From: CAZVUW01 sp964629825
GTDB lineage: Bacteria > Actinomycetota > Nitriliruptoria > Euzebyales > Egibacteraceae
Length of the DNA stretch: 64,000 nt
NCBI GenBank assembly: GCA_964629825.1
Contig: CAZVUW010000001.1
Location: 20,813-84,812, forward strand
Reading direction: 5' to 3'
Shown: positions 50,085-59,300 of the stretch, one piece after another
Position numbering within the stretch: the first letter of the stretch is position 1
Layout of the letters: each line of letters opens with the position of its first letter
Notes under the pieces: generated by a model
Seen by the model: only the letters and a program-made list of their open reading frames with translations
The model's database searches: none
Told to the model about the DNA's origin: nothing
Program-made: the position numbers and the translations under genes

Positions 50085-51731
50085 ATGGCAGCACCGCCGG
50101 TGCCGACGCCGGTGGCGACGCGTCCGGCCCTGCCCGGGCCGAAGCGCAAGCACAGCAGGCGGCGCGCGCCCGCCTATCTCGTCGTGCCCTCGATCGCGGT
50201 CGCCTTCGCGATGGTGCTGCCGCTGGTCTACCTGCTGGTGCGCAGCGCGGGCGCCGGTCGACGCGCCATCGACATCCTGGTCGAGCCGCGGACGCTCGAG
50301 GTCCTCGGCAACACCGCCCTGCTGGCCGTCATCGTGACGACCGCCGCCTGCGCCCTGGCGCTGCCCCTGGCCTGGCTCACGACCAGGACCGACCTCCCGG
50401 GTCGCCGGGTGTGGGCGGTCCTGACCGCCGTGCCGCTGGTGGTGCCCACCTACGTCGGCGGCTTCGCCTATGTGGCCGCCTTCGGCCCGCGCGGGATGCT
50501 GCAGTCCCTGCTCGAGCCGTTCGGCGTCGAGCGGCTGCCCGAGATCTACGGTCTGCCGGGGGCGGCGCTCACCCTCACGCTGTTCAGCTACCCCTACCTG
50601 CTGCTGACCGTCCGCGCGGCCCTGCTCGGCATGGATCCGGCGCTGGAGGAGGCCAGTCGCAGTCTCGGCACCTCGGCCCTGCGCACCTTCCTGCGCGTCA
50701 CCCTCCCCCAGCTGCGCCCTGCGATCGGCGCCGGCGCGCTGCTCGTGGCGCTGTACACGCTCAGCGACTTCGGGGCCGTCAGCCTCCTGCGCTTCAGCTC
50801 CTTCACCCGGATCATCTACGTCCAGTACCAGGGCGCCTTCGACCGGACGCCCGCGGCGGTCCTGGCGCTGCTGCTGGTGGCCCTGACGGTCTCGCTGCTG
50901 GTGGTCGAGACGCGCGTCCGCGGCCGGGCCCGGCTGCACCGCGCCTCCGCGGGTGCGCGCCGTCAGCTGCGCCCCGTGCCGCTCGGGCGCTGGCGCTGGC
51001 CAGCGCTGGCCCTGTGCGCGCTGGTGGTGGCCCTCGCGCTGCTGATCCCGCTGGGGGTGCTGTGCTTCTGGTTGGTGCGCGGGCTGAGCGCCGGCGAGGA
51101 GCTGCGGCTCGTGGGCGTCGCGGCCCTGAACTCGATCCGGGCCTCCGGGCTGGCTGCTCTGGTGGCGGCCGGGGCGGCCCTGCCCGTCGCCATCCTCAGC
51201 GTCCGCCATCGCAGCCGGACGGCGTCCCTGCTCGAGCGCGCGACCTACCTGGGCTATGCGCTGCCCGGCATCGTGGTCGCGCTGTCCCTGGTGTTCTTCG
51301 GCGCACGCTACGGCGGACCGCTGTACCAGACGCTGGCGATGCTGGTGTTCGCCTACCTGGTGCTGTTCCTCCCCCAGGCGGTCGGCTCCATCCGGGCCTC
51401 AATGCTCCAGGTCCCGCCGTCGCTGGAGGAGGCGGCGCGCGGGCTGGGGCGCAGCGGGTTCGGAACCCTGGTGGCGGTGACGGCCCCGCTCGTGCGCCCC
51501 GGCGTCCTCGCCGGGGCCGCGCTGGTGTTCCTGACCGCCATGAAGGAGCTTCCGGCCACCCTGCTGCTCGGCCCGACGGGCTACCCGACCCTGGCCACGG
51601 CGGTCTGGTCCGGCACCACGGAGGGCTTCTTCACGCGCGCCGCCGCTCCTGGCCTGGCGCTGATCGCCCTGTCCGGCCTGCCGCTGGCATTCCTGCTGAC
51701 CCGGAAAGAGACCTCTGGACTGATGGCATGA
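50085..51731 (+). CDS. Iron(III)-type ABC transporter permease (FbpB-like, fused double permease)
   Basis: The 548-residue membrane protein has about 12 helices in two homologous halves. Each has an EAA-type loop that contacts the ATPase: EEASRSLGTSALRTFLRVTLPQL and EEAARGLGRSGFGTLVAVTAPLV. This fused form is the FbpB/ThiP/CysU-like class, and best fits ferric iron transporters given the iron box and next gene. The start has GAGGAG upstream. Its stop overlaps the ATPase ATG. No binding-protein gene is adjacent, so substrate delivery depends on a protein encoded elsewhere. Thiamine or spermidine transport is a less likely alternative. Confidence 0.85.
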   Translation: MAAPPVPTPVATRPALPGPKRKHSRRRAPAYLVVPSIAVAFAMVLPLVYLLVRSAGAGRRAIDILVEPRTLEVLGNTALLAVIVTTAACALALPLAWLTTRTDLPGRRVWAVLTAVPLVVPTYVGGFAYVAAFGPRGMLQSLLEPFGVERLPEIYGLPGAALTLTLFSYPYLLLTVRAALLGMDPALEEASRSLGTSALRTFLRVTLPQLRPAIGAGALLVALYTLSDFGAVSLLRFSSFTRIIYVQYQGAFDRTPAAVLALLLVALTVSLLVVETRVRGRARLHRASAGARRQLRPVPLGRWRWPALALCALVVALALLIPLGVLCFWLVRGLSAGEELRLVGVAALNSIRASGLAALVAAGAALPVAILSVRHRSRTASLLERATYLGYALPGIVVALSLVFFGARYGGPLYQTLAMLVFAYLVLFLPQAVGSIRASMLQVPPSLEEAARGLGRSGFGTLVAVTAPLVRPGVLAGAALVFLTAMKELPATLLLGPTGYPTLATAVWSGTTEGFFTRAAAPGLALIALSGLPLAFLLTRKETSGLMA

Positions 51732-52774
51732 GCGAGCTGAACGGGGCGCAGACGGTCCTGCGGGCGCGCGGCGTGCAACGGCGCTTCGGCGAAGTGCGGG
51801 CCGTAGCCGGCGTGGACCTCGACGTGCAGGCCGGCAGCATCGTCGCGCTGCTCGGGCCGTCGGGCTGCGGGAAGACGACCATGCTGCGACTGCTGGCGGG
51901 CTTCGAGCGCGCCGACGCCGGCGCCATCTGGATCGGCGGCCGGCAGGTGGACGGCGACGTGTGGGTCCCACCGGAGCGCCGCGGCGTCGGGATGGTGTTC
52001 CAGGACTACGCCCTGTTCCCGCACCTGGACGTCCTGCGCAACGTCGGCTTCGGGCTGGAGCGGCGCGAGCGGCGCGGCCTGCGACGCAACCCCCGGCTGG
52101 CCGAGGTCCTGGAGCTGGTGGACCTGACCGGCCTGGAGCACCGCTATCCGCACGAGCTGTCGGGTGGGCAGCAGCAGCGCGTCGCCCTTGCCCGGGCGCT
52201 GGCGCCGGAGCCCTCGGTGGTGCTGCTGGACGAGCCATTCTCGAACCTGGACGCGGCCCTTCGCTCGCAGGTGCGCGCCGACGTCAAGCGCATCCTGTCC
52301 GCCGCGGGGGCCACCGCGGTGTTCGTCACCCACGACCAGGAGGAGGCGCTGTCCCTGGCGGACCAGGTGGCGGTGATGGACGCCGGGCGGATCGTCCAGG
52401 TAGCCGAGCCGGAGAGGCTCTACCACGCCCCGGCAGATCGGGGTGTCGCGGCGTTCGTGGGCGACGCGGACTTCCTGCCCGGGCGGGCCGTCGCAGGCCG
52501 GGTGGACAGCGACCTCGGCCCCCTGCTGCTGCTCGAGCCGCTGGAGGGGCCGGTCGAGGTGCTGGTGCGCCCCGAGGACGTCCGGCTGTCACCCGATCCG
52601 AACGGCGCGGCGCAGGTGATCGCGCGCGAGTTCTACGGGCACGACCAGATGCTGTACGTGCGCCTGGCCGGCGGACGGGTCGTCCGCGCGCGGCTGGGGC
52701 CAGTCTCCGAGCTCGCCCCCGGTGACCGCTGCAGCGTCGCCGTGCCGGGTGCGCTGCGCGCCTACCCCGCGTAG
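51728..52774 (+). CDS. ABC transporter ATP-binding protein (FbpC-like)
   Basis: The 348-residue protein has Walker A GPSGCGKTT, the signature LSGGQQQRVALARAL, Walker B VVLLDEPFSNLD and the H-loop FVTHDQEE. A C-terminal TOBE-like domain (about 240-348, with VEVLVRPEDVRLSPD) is typical of iron and sugar transporters. It powers the adjacent permease and is translationally coupled to it by four bases. Confidence 0.9.
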   Translation: MSELNGAQTVLRARGVQRRFGEVRAVAGVDLDVQAGSIVALLGPSGCGKTTMLRLLAGFERADAGAIWIGGRQVDGDVWVPPERRGVGMVFQDYALFPHLDVLRNVGFGLERRERRGLRRNPRLAEVLELVDLTGLEHRYPHELSGGQQQRVALARALAPEPSVVLLDEPFSNLDAALRSQVRADVKRILSAAGATAVFVTHDQEEALSLADQVAVMDAGRIVQVAEPERLYHAPADRGVAAFVGDADFLPGRAVAGRVDSDLGPLLLLEPLEGPVEVLVRPEDVRLSPDPNGAAQVIAREFYGHDQMLYVRLAGGRVVRARLGPVSELAPGDRCSVAVPGALRAYPA

Positions 52775-52803
52775 CCAGCGCACATCCGGGGCCGGAATCG
52801 ACA

Positions 52804-52828
52804 GCGCCCGGGGTCTCCCCCCGGGCGC
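52804..52828. terminator. Bidirectional hairpin terminator between the transporter and HU
   Basis: A perfect 10-bp GC stem (52804-52813 with 52819-52828) around a five-base loop stands between two convergent genes and can serve both. Confidence 0.75.
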
Positions 52829-52847
52829 CGGCAGCAGTCCTGAGCGA

Positions 52848-53123
52848 TCAGCCGTTGACGGCGTCCTTCAGCGCCTTGCCGGGCTTGAAGGCCGGAGCGC
52901 GCGAAGCGGCGATCTGCATCTCCTCGCCGGTCTGGGGGTTGCGGCCGGTGCGGGCGGCGCGCTCGCGGACCTCGAAGTTCCCGAAGCCGGTCAGGGTCAC
53001 CTTCTCGCCGGAGCGCAGGGCGTCGGTGATGGTGCGGAGGATGGCGTCGAGAGCCGCGGAGATCTCGCTCTTGCCGAGGTCGCTGGCGTCTGCGGCGGCG
53101 TCGATCAGCTGCTGCTTGTTCAT
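52848..53123 (-). CDS. hup: Nucleoid-associated protein HU
   Basis: The 91-residue DNA-bending protein begins MNKQQLIDAAADASDLGKSEIS and has the signature GFGNFEVRERAARTGRNPQTGEEMQI with its DNA-binding arm. The tail is short and lacks the Lys/Ala-rich extension of mycobacterial HU. AGGAA precedes ATG 53123. The 221-base gap upstream holds its promoter and that of the HAD gene; I see no clear motif there. Confidence 0.95.
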   Translation of the reverse strand: MNKQQLIDAAADASDLGKSEISAALDAILRTITDALRSGEKVTLTGFGNFEVRERAARTGRNPQTGEEMQIAASRAPAFKPGKALKDAVNG

Positions 53124-53344
53124 GGGTTCCTCTCTGGTCGGGTTTGCTGGGACCTGTCCTGCAGGCTCTGATCGCGGCACACCTCACCCCGTGTTGGAGG
53201 TGGGGAGGACGCTTGGGGCGGGCGAAGCATCTCGAAAGGAAGGTGACCCGAACGGCGTCCGTGCAGCACGATCGGGGCAATACCGTGCCGAAAAGCGCGC
53301 CGGAGCGCAAGGAACCAGCGCGCCGACCTTCCGGAGCCCCATCC

Positions 53345-54034
53345 ATGACCCATCAGGCAGCCGGCCCCGGCAACGCGCCGGACGACCCGCTCGAGGCGCG
53401 CCCGTGGGTGTGCCTGGACATCGGCGAGGTGCTGATCGACGAGACCCGTGTGTGGACCACCTGGGCGCAGGTCCTCGGCGTCACCCCGCTGACGCTGCAC
53501 GCGTGCCTCGGCGCCGCGATCGCCTCCGGCGGCGACCACCGCGAGGCCTTCGACCTGCTCGGCTTCCAGCGCTGGGCTGATCACAGCGAGCGATTCGAGC
53601 AGGTCTACGGGGGTTTCCGGGCCAGCGACCTGTACCCCGACGCCCTGCCCGGGCTCGACGCCCTGCGCAACGCCGGCTACCGGGTCGCGCTGGCGGGCAA
53701 CCAGCCGCAGCGGCGCGAGGCGGAGCTCGCCCGTGTGGGGGTCAGCGCGGAGGTGCTGGTGTCCAGCGACTCGCTCGGGGCTGAGAAGCCCTCAGCGGCC
53801 TTCTTCGCGGGGCTCCTCCGCCTGCTCGGCGACCCCGCGCCCGGCTCCGTCTTCTACGTCGGCGACCGGGTCGACAACGACGTAGAGGCTGCGGCGGCGT
53901 GCGGTCTGCGCCCGGTCTGGCTGCGGCGCGGCCCCTGGGGGGCGCTTCAGAGCGACACGGCGGGACGGGCCGAGCTGGTCGTCTCCTCGCTGACCGAGCT
54001 TGCGGCGCGGCTTGAGGGTCTTGCGCGGGGCTAG
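53345..54034 (+). CDS. HAD family hydrolase
   Basis: The 229-residue protein has the HAD motif I in WVCLDIGEVLID, motif II-like VALAGNQPQRRE, the lysine of GAEKPSAAFFAGLL and motif IV GDRVDNDVEAAAACG. It should be a phosphatase or dehalogenase-type hydrolase; the substrate is unknown. The second aspartate of motif I is a glycine, as in DIGGVL-type members. Its last 243 bases overlap the convergent Thr-Pro-repeat gene. Confidence 0.82.
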   Translation: MTHQAAGPGNAPDDPLEARPWVCLDIGEVLIDETRVWTTWAQVLGVTPLTLHACLGAAIASGGDHREAFDLLGFQRWADHSERFEQVYGGFRASDLYPDALPGLDALRNAGYRVALAGNQPQRREAELARVGVSAEVLVSSDSLGAEKPSAAFFAGLLRLLGDPAPGSVFYVGDRVDNDVEAAAACGLRPVWLRRGPWGALQSDTAGRAELVVSSLTELAARLEGLARG

Positions 54035-54799
54035 GGCTTCCTTCTCCCCCTCCGGCTGCGCGCGCACCTTTGCGGGGCGCGCTGAGGTCGGAGGCGTCTT
54101 GCGCCGGCCCTTGCGCAGCCCGACGCCGAAGACGGCTGCCAGCGCGCCCAGCAGCACGGCGAAGATCAGCTCCGCCGGCCCGGCCGGGCGGGCGGGGTCC
54201 ACAGCGGCGGCAGGCTCCTCCTCCGGCGGCGCGCCGGCGGACAGCTCCAGGCCCTCCAGCGGCGATCCGAAGGCGTCCAGCGCGCTCGTGGAGCCGCCCT
54301 CGTCCTCGAGGTCCTCGGCGCCGGCGACCTGCGGCTCCTCCGCACCATCGGGGTCGTCGAAGTCCACGTCCAGCTCCTCGAGCACCGGCTCGAACTCGTC
54401 GAGCACGGGCTCGTCGGCGGTGCCCTCGATGGGCTCGAAGGTCACCGGGTCGTCCGGGTCGATGGTGACCTGCGGCTGCGGCGACGGGCGCGGCGCGGGC
54501 TGCGGTCGCGGGGCCTGCTGCGGGGCCGGTCGCGGGGTCGGTGTCGGCCGCGGCGGCAGCTGCGGCAGGTGCGGCCTCGACGGCGGCAGCTGCGGTATCT
54601 GCGGCGTCGACGTGGTAGTGGGCGTCGGCGTTGGCGTTGGCGTTGGCGTTGGCGTTGGCGTCGGGGTCGGAGTGGGAGTCGGCGTCGGGGTCTGGGCGGC
54701 GGCCACCACCGGAGCGCAGAGGAGGGCAGCCACGGACAGAGCCGCGACGGCGGCCCTCCAGGCGGATCGCAGCGCTCTGCGCTTCACGGTCATGGTCAT
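53792..54799 (-). CDS. Thr-Pro-repeat, signal-peptide and membrane-anchored protein of unknown function
   Basis: The protein of about 335 residues has a signal peptide (cleavage near AAAQ), about 13 Thr-Pro repeats, a Pro-rich linker, an acidic region (about 110-185), one membrane helix (LIFAVLLGALAAVFGVGL) and a basic cytoplasmic tail. The layout resembles a surface protein held by its C-terminal helix. The final 80 or so residues are read antisense to the HAD gene; the frame stays open by GC bias, so the true protein may end earlier. No ribosome binding site was found, and the ATG 54799 choice is uncertain. Confidence 0.55.
   Translation of the reverse strand: MTMTVKRRALRSAWRAAVAALSVAALLCAPVVAAAQTPTPTPTPTPTPTPTPTPTPTPTPTTTSTPQIPQLPPSRPHLPQLPPRPTPTPRPAPQQAPRPQPAPRPSPQPQVTIDPDDPVTFEPIEGTADEPVLDEFEPVLEELDVDFDDPDGAEEPQVAGAEDLEDEGGSTSALDAFGSPLEGLELSAGAPPEEEPAAAVDPARPAGPAELIFAVLLGALAAVFGVGLRKGRRKTPPTSARPAKVRAQPEGEKEALAPRKTLKPRRKLGQRGDDQLGPSRRVALKRPPGAAPQPDRAQTARRRSLYVVVDPVADVEDGAGRGVAEQAEEPREEGR
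54621..54692. repeat. Hexanucleotide microsatellite coding for Thr-Pro repeats
   Basis: A six-base unit close to GGCGTT is repeated about 12 times with variants, five in a row being identical. It encodes the Thr-Pro stretch of the overlapping minus-strand gene. Copy number could change by slippage without breaking the frame. Confidence 0.85.
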
Positions 54800-54841
54800 T
54801 CGGTGCGGGTGGCTCGACAGCACTGTGGCCGGCTCAACCGC

Positions 54842-55210
54842 TCAGCCGCGCGCGGCCTCGGCCAGGCGCTGCCAGCCGTCGGGGTCGTCGCCGACGCTCA
54901 GCACCTCGCCGAGGCGCCCGAGCGGCAGCGCGAGGATCGCCGGGTCGGCCGACATGCGCGCGATCCAGTCCTCATCCGACGCGGACACGTACTGCAGCCC
55001 CTGGTCCTGGTAGGCCTTCGAAGACGGGTCCAGGACAGCCTCCACGCCGAAGCGCTGCACGAAACGCCGCAGCTCACCCGGCGAGGGCGGATGACGGGCG
55101 CAGTCCACGAAGTGGACGGGGATGCGCCGTTCGGAGAAGAAGCGCTGGGCCTTGCGGGTGGCCTTCGACTTGGCCAGCCCGAACAGCTGGACACGGGCGG
55201 GAGCAGCCAT
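54842..55210 (-). CDS. ArsC/Spx-like protein without the catalytic cysteine
   Basis: The 122-residue protein has the thioredoxin-like ArsC/Spx layout: VQLFGLAKSKATRKAQRFFSERRIPVHFVDCARHPPSPGELRRFVQRFG and a late LPLGRLGEVLSVGDDPDGW. The usual first-strand cysteine of arsenate reductase is replaced (FGLAKSKAT), so reduction of arsenate is unlikely. Similar Cys-less proteins are common in actinobacteria and have no known role. ATG 55210 stands seven bases after TAGTGT, a leaderless arrangement. Confidence 0.75.
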   Translation of the reverse strand: MAAPARVQLFGLAKSKATRKAQRFFSERRIPVHFVDCARHPPSPGELRRFVQRFGVEAVLDPSSKAYQDQGLQYVSASDEDWIARMSADPAILALPLGRLGEVLSVGDDPDGWQRLAEAARG

Positions 55211-55217
55211 GCGCCAG

Positions 55218-55223
55218 ACACTA
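55218..55223 (-). promoter_or_regulatory. -10 hexamer for the ArsC-like gene (leaderless type)
   Basis: TAGTGT on the minus strand ends seven bases before the ATG. Confidence 0.45.
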
Positions 55224-55282
55224 CCTTCGGCCTCCGACCGGCGTGATGGCATGCTGACCTGGCCCCCGATCGCGGAGTTGCC

Positions 55283-56038
55283 ATGCTCGTAGACAAGACC
55301 GTCCTCATCACCGGAGCCTCAAGCGGCATCGGGCGCGCGTGCGCCGTCGCCTTCGCCGAGGCCGGCGCCCGCCTGATCGTGTCCGCGCGGCGGGTCGAGC
55401 GCCTCGAGGAGCTGGCACAGCAGCTGCGCACCGACGTGCACGTCCTCCCGCTGGACGTCGGCGACCGCGTCGCGGTGGCCGACGCGGTGGCGAGCCTGCC
55501 CCCCGACTTCGCCGCGGTGGACGTGCTGGTCAACAACGCCGGCTTCGCCGAGGGCGGCCTGGCGCCCCTGCACGAGGGCGACCCGGAGACCTGGGAGCGG
55601 ATGCTGGACACCAACGTCCTGGGCGTCCTTGCGCTCACCCGCGCCGTCGTCCCCGGGATGGTCGAGCGCGGGCGGGGCCACGTGATCAACATCGGCTCGA
55701 TCGCCGGCCGCGACACCTATCCGGGCGGGGCCGTCTACTGCGCGACCAAGGCGGCGGTCGACCGCATCACGCGGGGTCTGCGCCACGACCTGCTGGGCAC
55801 CGGGGTGCGCGTGTCGACGGTCGACCCGGGGATGGTCGAGACGGAGTTCTCGATCGTCCGCTTCGGCGGGGACCGCGAGCGCGCGGCGGCGGTCTACCGC
55901 GGGATGACGCCCCTGACGCCAGAGGACGTCGCCGAGACGGTGGTCTGGGTGGCCGACCGGCCGGCGCACGTGCAGGTCAGCGAGGTCGTGATCCTCGCCA
56001 CCGACCAGTCGTCGGCCACGCGGGTGGCGCGCAGCTAG
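55283..56038 (+). CDS. Short-chain dehydrogenase/reductase (YdfG-like)
   Basis: The 251-residue enzyme has the NAD(P) motif ITGASSGIGRA at 9-19, NNAG at 84-87, N111, S139 and the catalytic Y152-x3-K156 in YCATKAAVDRI. The final segment, PEDVAETVVWVADRPAHVQVSEVVILATDQSS, matches the YdfG-type 3-hydroxy acid (serine/malonic semialdehyde) dehydrogenases. An R after the first strand (SARRVERLEEL) suggests NADPH preference. The substrate is inferred from family only. Confidence 0.88.
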   Translation: MLVDKTVLITGASSGIGRACAVAFAEAGARLIVSARRVERLEELAQQLRTDVHVLPLDVGDRVAVADAVASLPPDFAAVDVLVNNAGFAEGGLAPLHEGDPETWERMLDTNVLGVLALTRAVVPGMVERGRGHVINIGSIAGRDTYPGGAVYCATKAAVDRITRGLRHDLLGTGVRVSTVDPGMVETEFSIVRFGGDRERAAAVYRGMTPLTPEDVAETVVWVADRPAHVQVSEVVILATDQSSATRVARS

Positions 56039-56042
56039 GTGC

Positions 56043-56294
56043 TCAGGCCTGTCCGGAGCCGGCGACGAGCAGCGCGGTCACCTCGTCGGCCGAGGGGTTG
56101 ATCAGAAAGCGCTCCCCCACCCGCACCGTCGGGACGATCTCGTCCCCGCCCGTGGCGGCACGGACGACCTCGGCCTGCGAGCGGTCCTCCCAGATGTCGA
56201 CCGCGTCATAGGCGACGCCGCGGCGGTCGAGGTCGCGCTTCAGCACCTCGCAGTAGCCGCACATCGGACGCCAGTAGATGGTCACATCGGGCAC
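56043..56294 (-). CDS. Glutaredoxin-like protein (mycoredoxin type)
   Basis: The 83-residue protein has the redox site C12-G-Y-C15 in YWRPMCGYCEVLKRDL and the later VPTVRVGERFLINPS with the cis-proline. The pattern W/Y-x2-CGYC with IWEDRSQAEVVR is typical of actinobacterial mycoredoxin. It should use mycothiol rather than glutathione, which is inference. GTG start with GAGGAG upstream. Convergent with the SDR gene. Confidence 0.87.
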   Translation of the reverse strand: MPDVTIYWRPMCGYCEVLKRDLDRRGVAYDAVDIWEDRSQAEVVRAATGGDEIVPTVRVGERFLINPSADEVTALLVAGSGQA

Positions 56295-56383
56295 AGACTG
56301 CTCCTCGGTCCGGGGCCGGGTTGGGGTTACCTCCTGCTCTCAACCACCCCGGAACCGCGCTCATTCCCCGGCCCGCCGCGGCC

Positions 56384-59300
56384 TCAGCCGGGGACGCCGA
56401 CGGCTCCGGTGACGGCGACCTCAGGCGCGTCGACCTGGGTGGGGGCGGCGATGCGCCACAGCTGCCGCGCGGAGCGCTCCCAGGAGGCCAGCACGGCCGC
56501 TGCGACGGCGGAGCCCGTCAGGCGGTGGTGCCGGACGAGGAGCTCCCGCAGCGCAGCTAGCTGCATGAGGTCGGGTCGGCCGGCGACGACGCTGCCCGGG
56601 TTGATGCGCTCGCGCACCGCGCCGCCGGGATCCAGCACGTACAGCTCGCCGCCGGTCATGCCGGCGCCCACGTTGAGCCCGGTCGGGCCGAGGATGACGA
56701 CCAGCCCTCCGGTCATGTACTCGCAGGCGTGGTCACCGACGCCCTCGACCACGGCGGTCGCGCCGGAGTTGCGGACCGCGAAGCGCTCGCCGGCGCGGCC
56801 GGCGACGAACAGCTCGCCGCCGGTGGCGCCGTACAGGACGGTGTTGCCGACGAGGACGGGGTCGCCGAGGTCATCGGCCGGGGGTCGCACGACGATCCGG
56901 CCTCCGGCCATGCCCTTGCCGACGTAGTCGTTCGCCTCGCCCTCCAGGTCCAGCTCGACGCCGGGGGTGAGGAAGGCGCCGAAGCTCTGCCCGGCCTGCC
57001 CGCTGAAGCGGGCGGTCACGCGCCCGTCCGGCTCCTCGGAGCCGTGCTCCAGGGCGATCGCCCCGCCCAGGCGGGCGCCGACGGCGCGGTCGGTGTTGCC
57101 GATCTCGTAGCGCAGCGACAGGAGCGATCCGCTCCACAGGGACGGGAACGCGTCCGCGAACAGGCGGTCGCCGAGGTCGCCGTGCGGAGCCTGGATCGGC
57201 AGCGACTCGGTGTAGGAGCGGGCGCGGTCCTCCGCGGGGTCCGCGGGCGCCGGGTCGGCCAGCAGGGCGGACAGGTCCAGCGCGGCGGCCCTGGCACCGG
57301 CCGGAAGGTCGGTGCGCGGGCGCAGCAGGTCGACGCGGCCGATCGCCTCCTCGATCGAGCGCAGCCCGAGCCTGGCCAGGTGACGGCGCACGTCCTCGGC
57401 CACGAGCAGCAGGTAGATCGCGACCATCTCGGCGCGGCCGGGGAAGCGGGCGCGGAGATCGGGGCGCTGGGTGGCGACGCCGACGGGGCAGCTGTCGCGA
57501 TGGCAGGCGCGCGCCAGGATGCAGCCCTCGGCGATCATCGCCGCGGTGCCGAAGCCGTACTCGTCGGCGCCGAGCAGCGCCGCGAGCAGCACGTCGCGAC
57601 CCGTGCGCAGGCCGCCGTCGACCTGGAGGCGCACCCGGCCGCGCAGGCCCTCCCGCACGAGGGTCTGCTGGGTCTCGGCCAGGCCGATCTCCCAGGGCAG
57701 GCCCGCGTGCTTGATGGAGCCGAGCGTCGCCGCGCCGGTGCCGCCGTCCCCGCCGGCGATCTGGATGGCGTCCGCCAGCCCCTTCACCACACCGGCGGCG
57801 ACCGTGCCGACTCCGCTGCTGGACACCAGCTTCACGCTCACGCTGGCGTACGGGTTCACCTGCTTGAGGTCGAAGATGAGCTGGGCCAGGTCTTCGATCG
57901 AGTAGATGTCGTGGTGCGGCGGCGGGCTGATGAGGGTCGTCCCCGGCTGGGTCGACCGCAGCGCGGCGATGCGCGCGGTGACCTTGTGACCCGGCAGCTG
58001 GCCTCCCTCACCCGGCTTGGCGCCCTGCGCCATCTTGATCTGCAGCTCGTCGGCGTAGACGAGGTACTCGGGTGTGACGCCGAAGCGCCCCGATGCCACC
58101 TGCTTGACGCGCGAGTCGACGTCGCCCGCCGTCCCCCGGCTGGCGAAGCGGACGCGGTCCTCGCCGCCCTCGCCGCAGTTAGAGCGTCCGCCGATAAGGT
58201 TCATCGCGGCGGCGAGGGTCTCGTGCGCCTCCGGCGACAGCGCGCCCAGCGACATCGCCCCGGTGAAGAAGCGCTGGACGATCGACGACGCCGGCTCGAC
58301 CTGGTCCAGCGGGACCGAGCCGCGGCCGACGGGCTGGAGCAGGTCGCGCGGCGCGCTGGGCGGGCGCTCGTCGACCAGCCGGGCGAACTCCGTGTAGAGC
58401 TCGAAGCGCCCCTCGGCCAGGGCCTGTGCCAGGAGCCGCGTGGCCGGAGGCTGGGAGCTCGGCCCGAGGTCGGGAGCCGGCGGCGTCCCACCTGCCAGGC
58501 CGACGGCGCGCTGGAGGGCGGTGACCACGGCCGGGTTGTTCGCGTGGTAGTCGCCACCCTGGCGGTGCTTGTAGAACCCGGGGCTGGCCGGCGCGGCGCC
58601 GGCGTGCGCCTGCGCATGGCGCTCCAGGACGTCGGCGGCGAGCTCGGCCAGGCCGACGCCGCCGAGCGGGCTGGGAGTCCCACCCAGGCACAGGTCGATG
58701 ACGTCGGCGCCCAGGCCCAGGGCCTCGAACAGCTGTGCGCCGCGGTAGCCGTCCAGCGTCGAGACGCCCATCTTGGCGAGGATCTTGGCGACTCCGCCGT
58801 GGACGGCGCGGCCATAGCGCTCCTGCGCCTCGGCGGGCGACGGCCGGTCCCTTCCGAGCCGCCCCTCGGCGGCCAGGTCGGCGATGGTCTCGAGGGCCAG
58901 ACGCGGGCAGATCGCGTCGGCGCCGTAGCCGAGCAGCACCGCGAAGGCGTGGGGCTCCCAGGCGTCATCGGTGTCGACGACGATGCTGCAGCGGCTGCGC
59001 AGCCCCGTGGCGATGAGCCGCTGGTGGACCGCGCCCAGCGCGAGGAGGGCCGGCGCCGGAGCGCGGTCCGCTGCGGCGGCGCGATCGCTCAGCACCAGCA
59101 GGGCGGCGCCGTCCTCGACCACCTCCTGCGCCGCGGCAGCCAGCTCGACGAGGCGCTGGGCGAGCCCCTCGGCGCCGGCGGTGGTGGGCCAGGTGGCGTC
59201 GAGCTCGGCCGCGCGCAGAGGCAGCGGCGGGGAGCTGACCAGCTCGGCGAGGCCCTGCGGGTGGAGGAGGAAGCCGTCCACGGTCAGCAGCCACGCGGCC

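Noticed and set aside
54621..54692. Possible CRISPR or other spaced repeat array
   Set aside because: The repeats are contiguous six-base units coding Thr-Pro, with no spacers.
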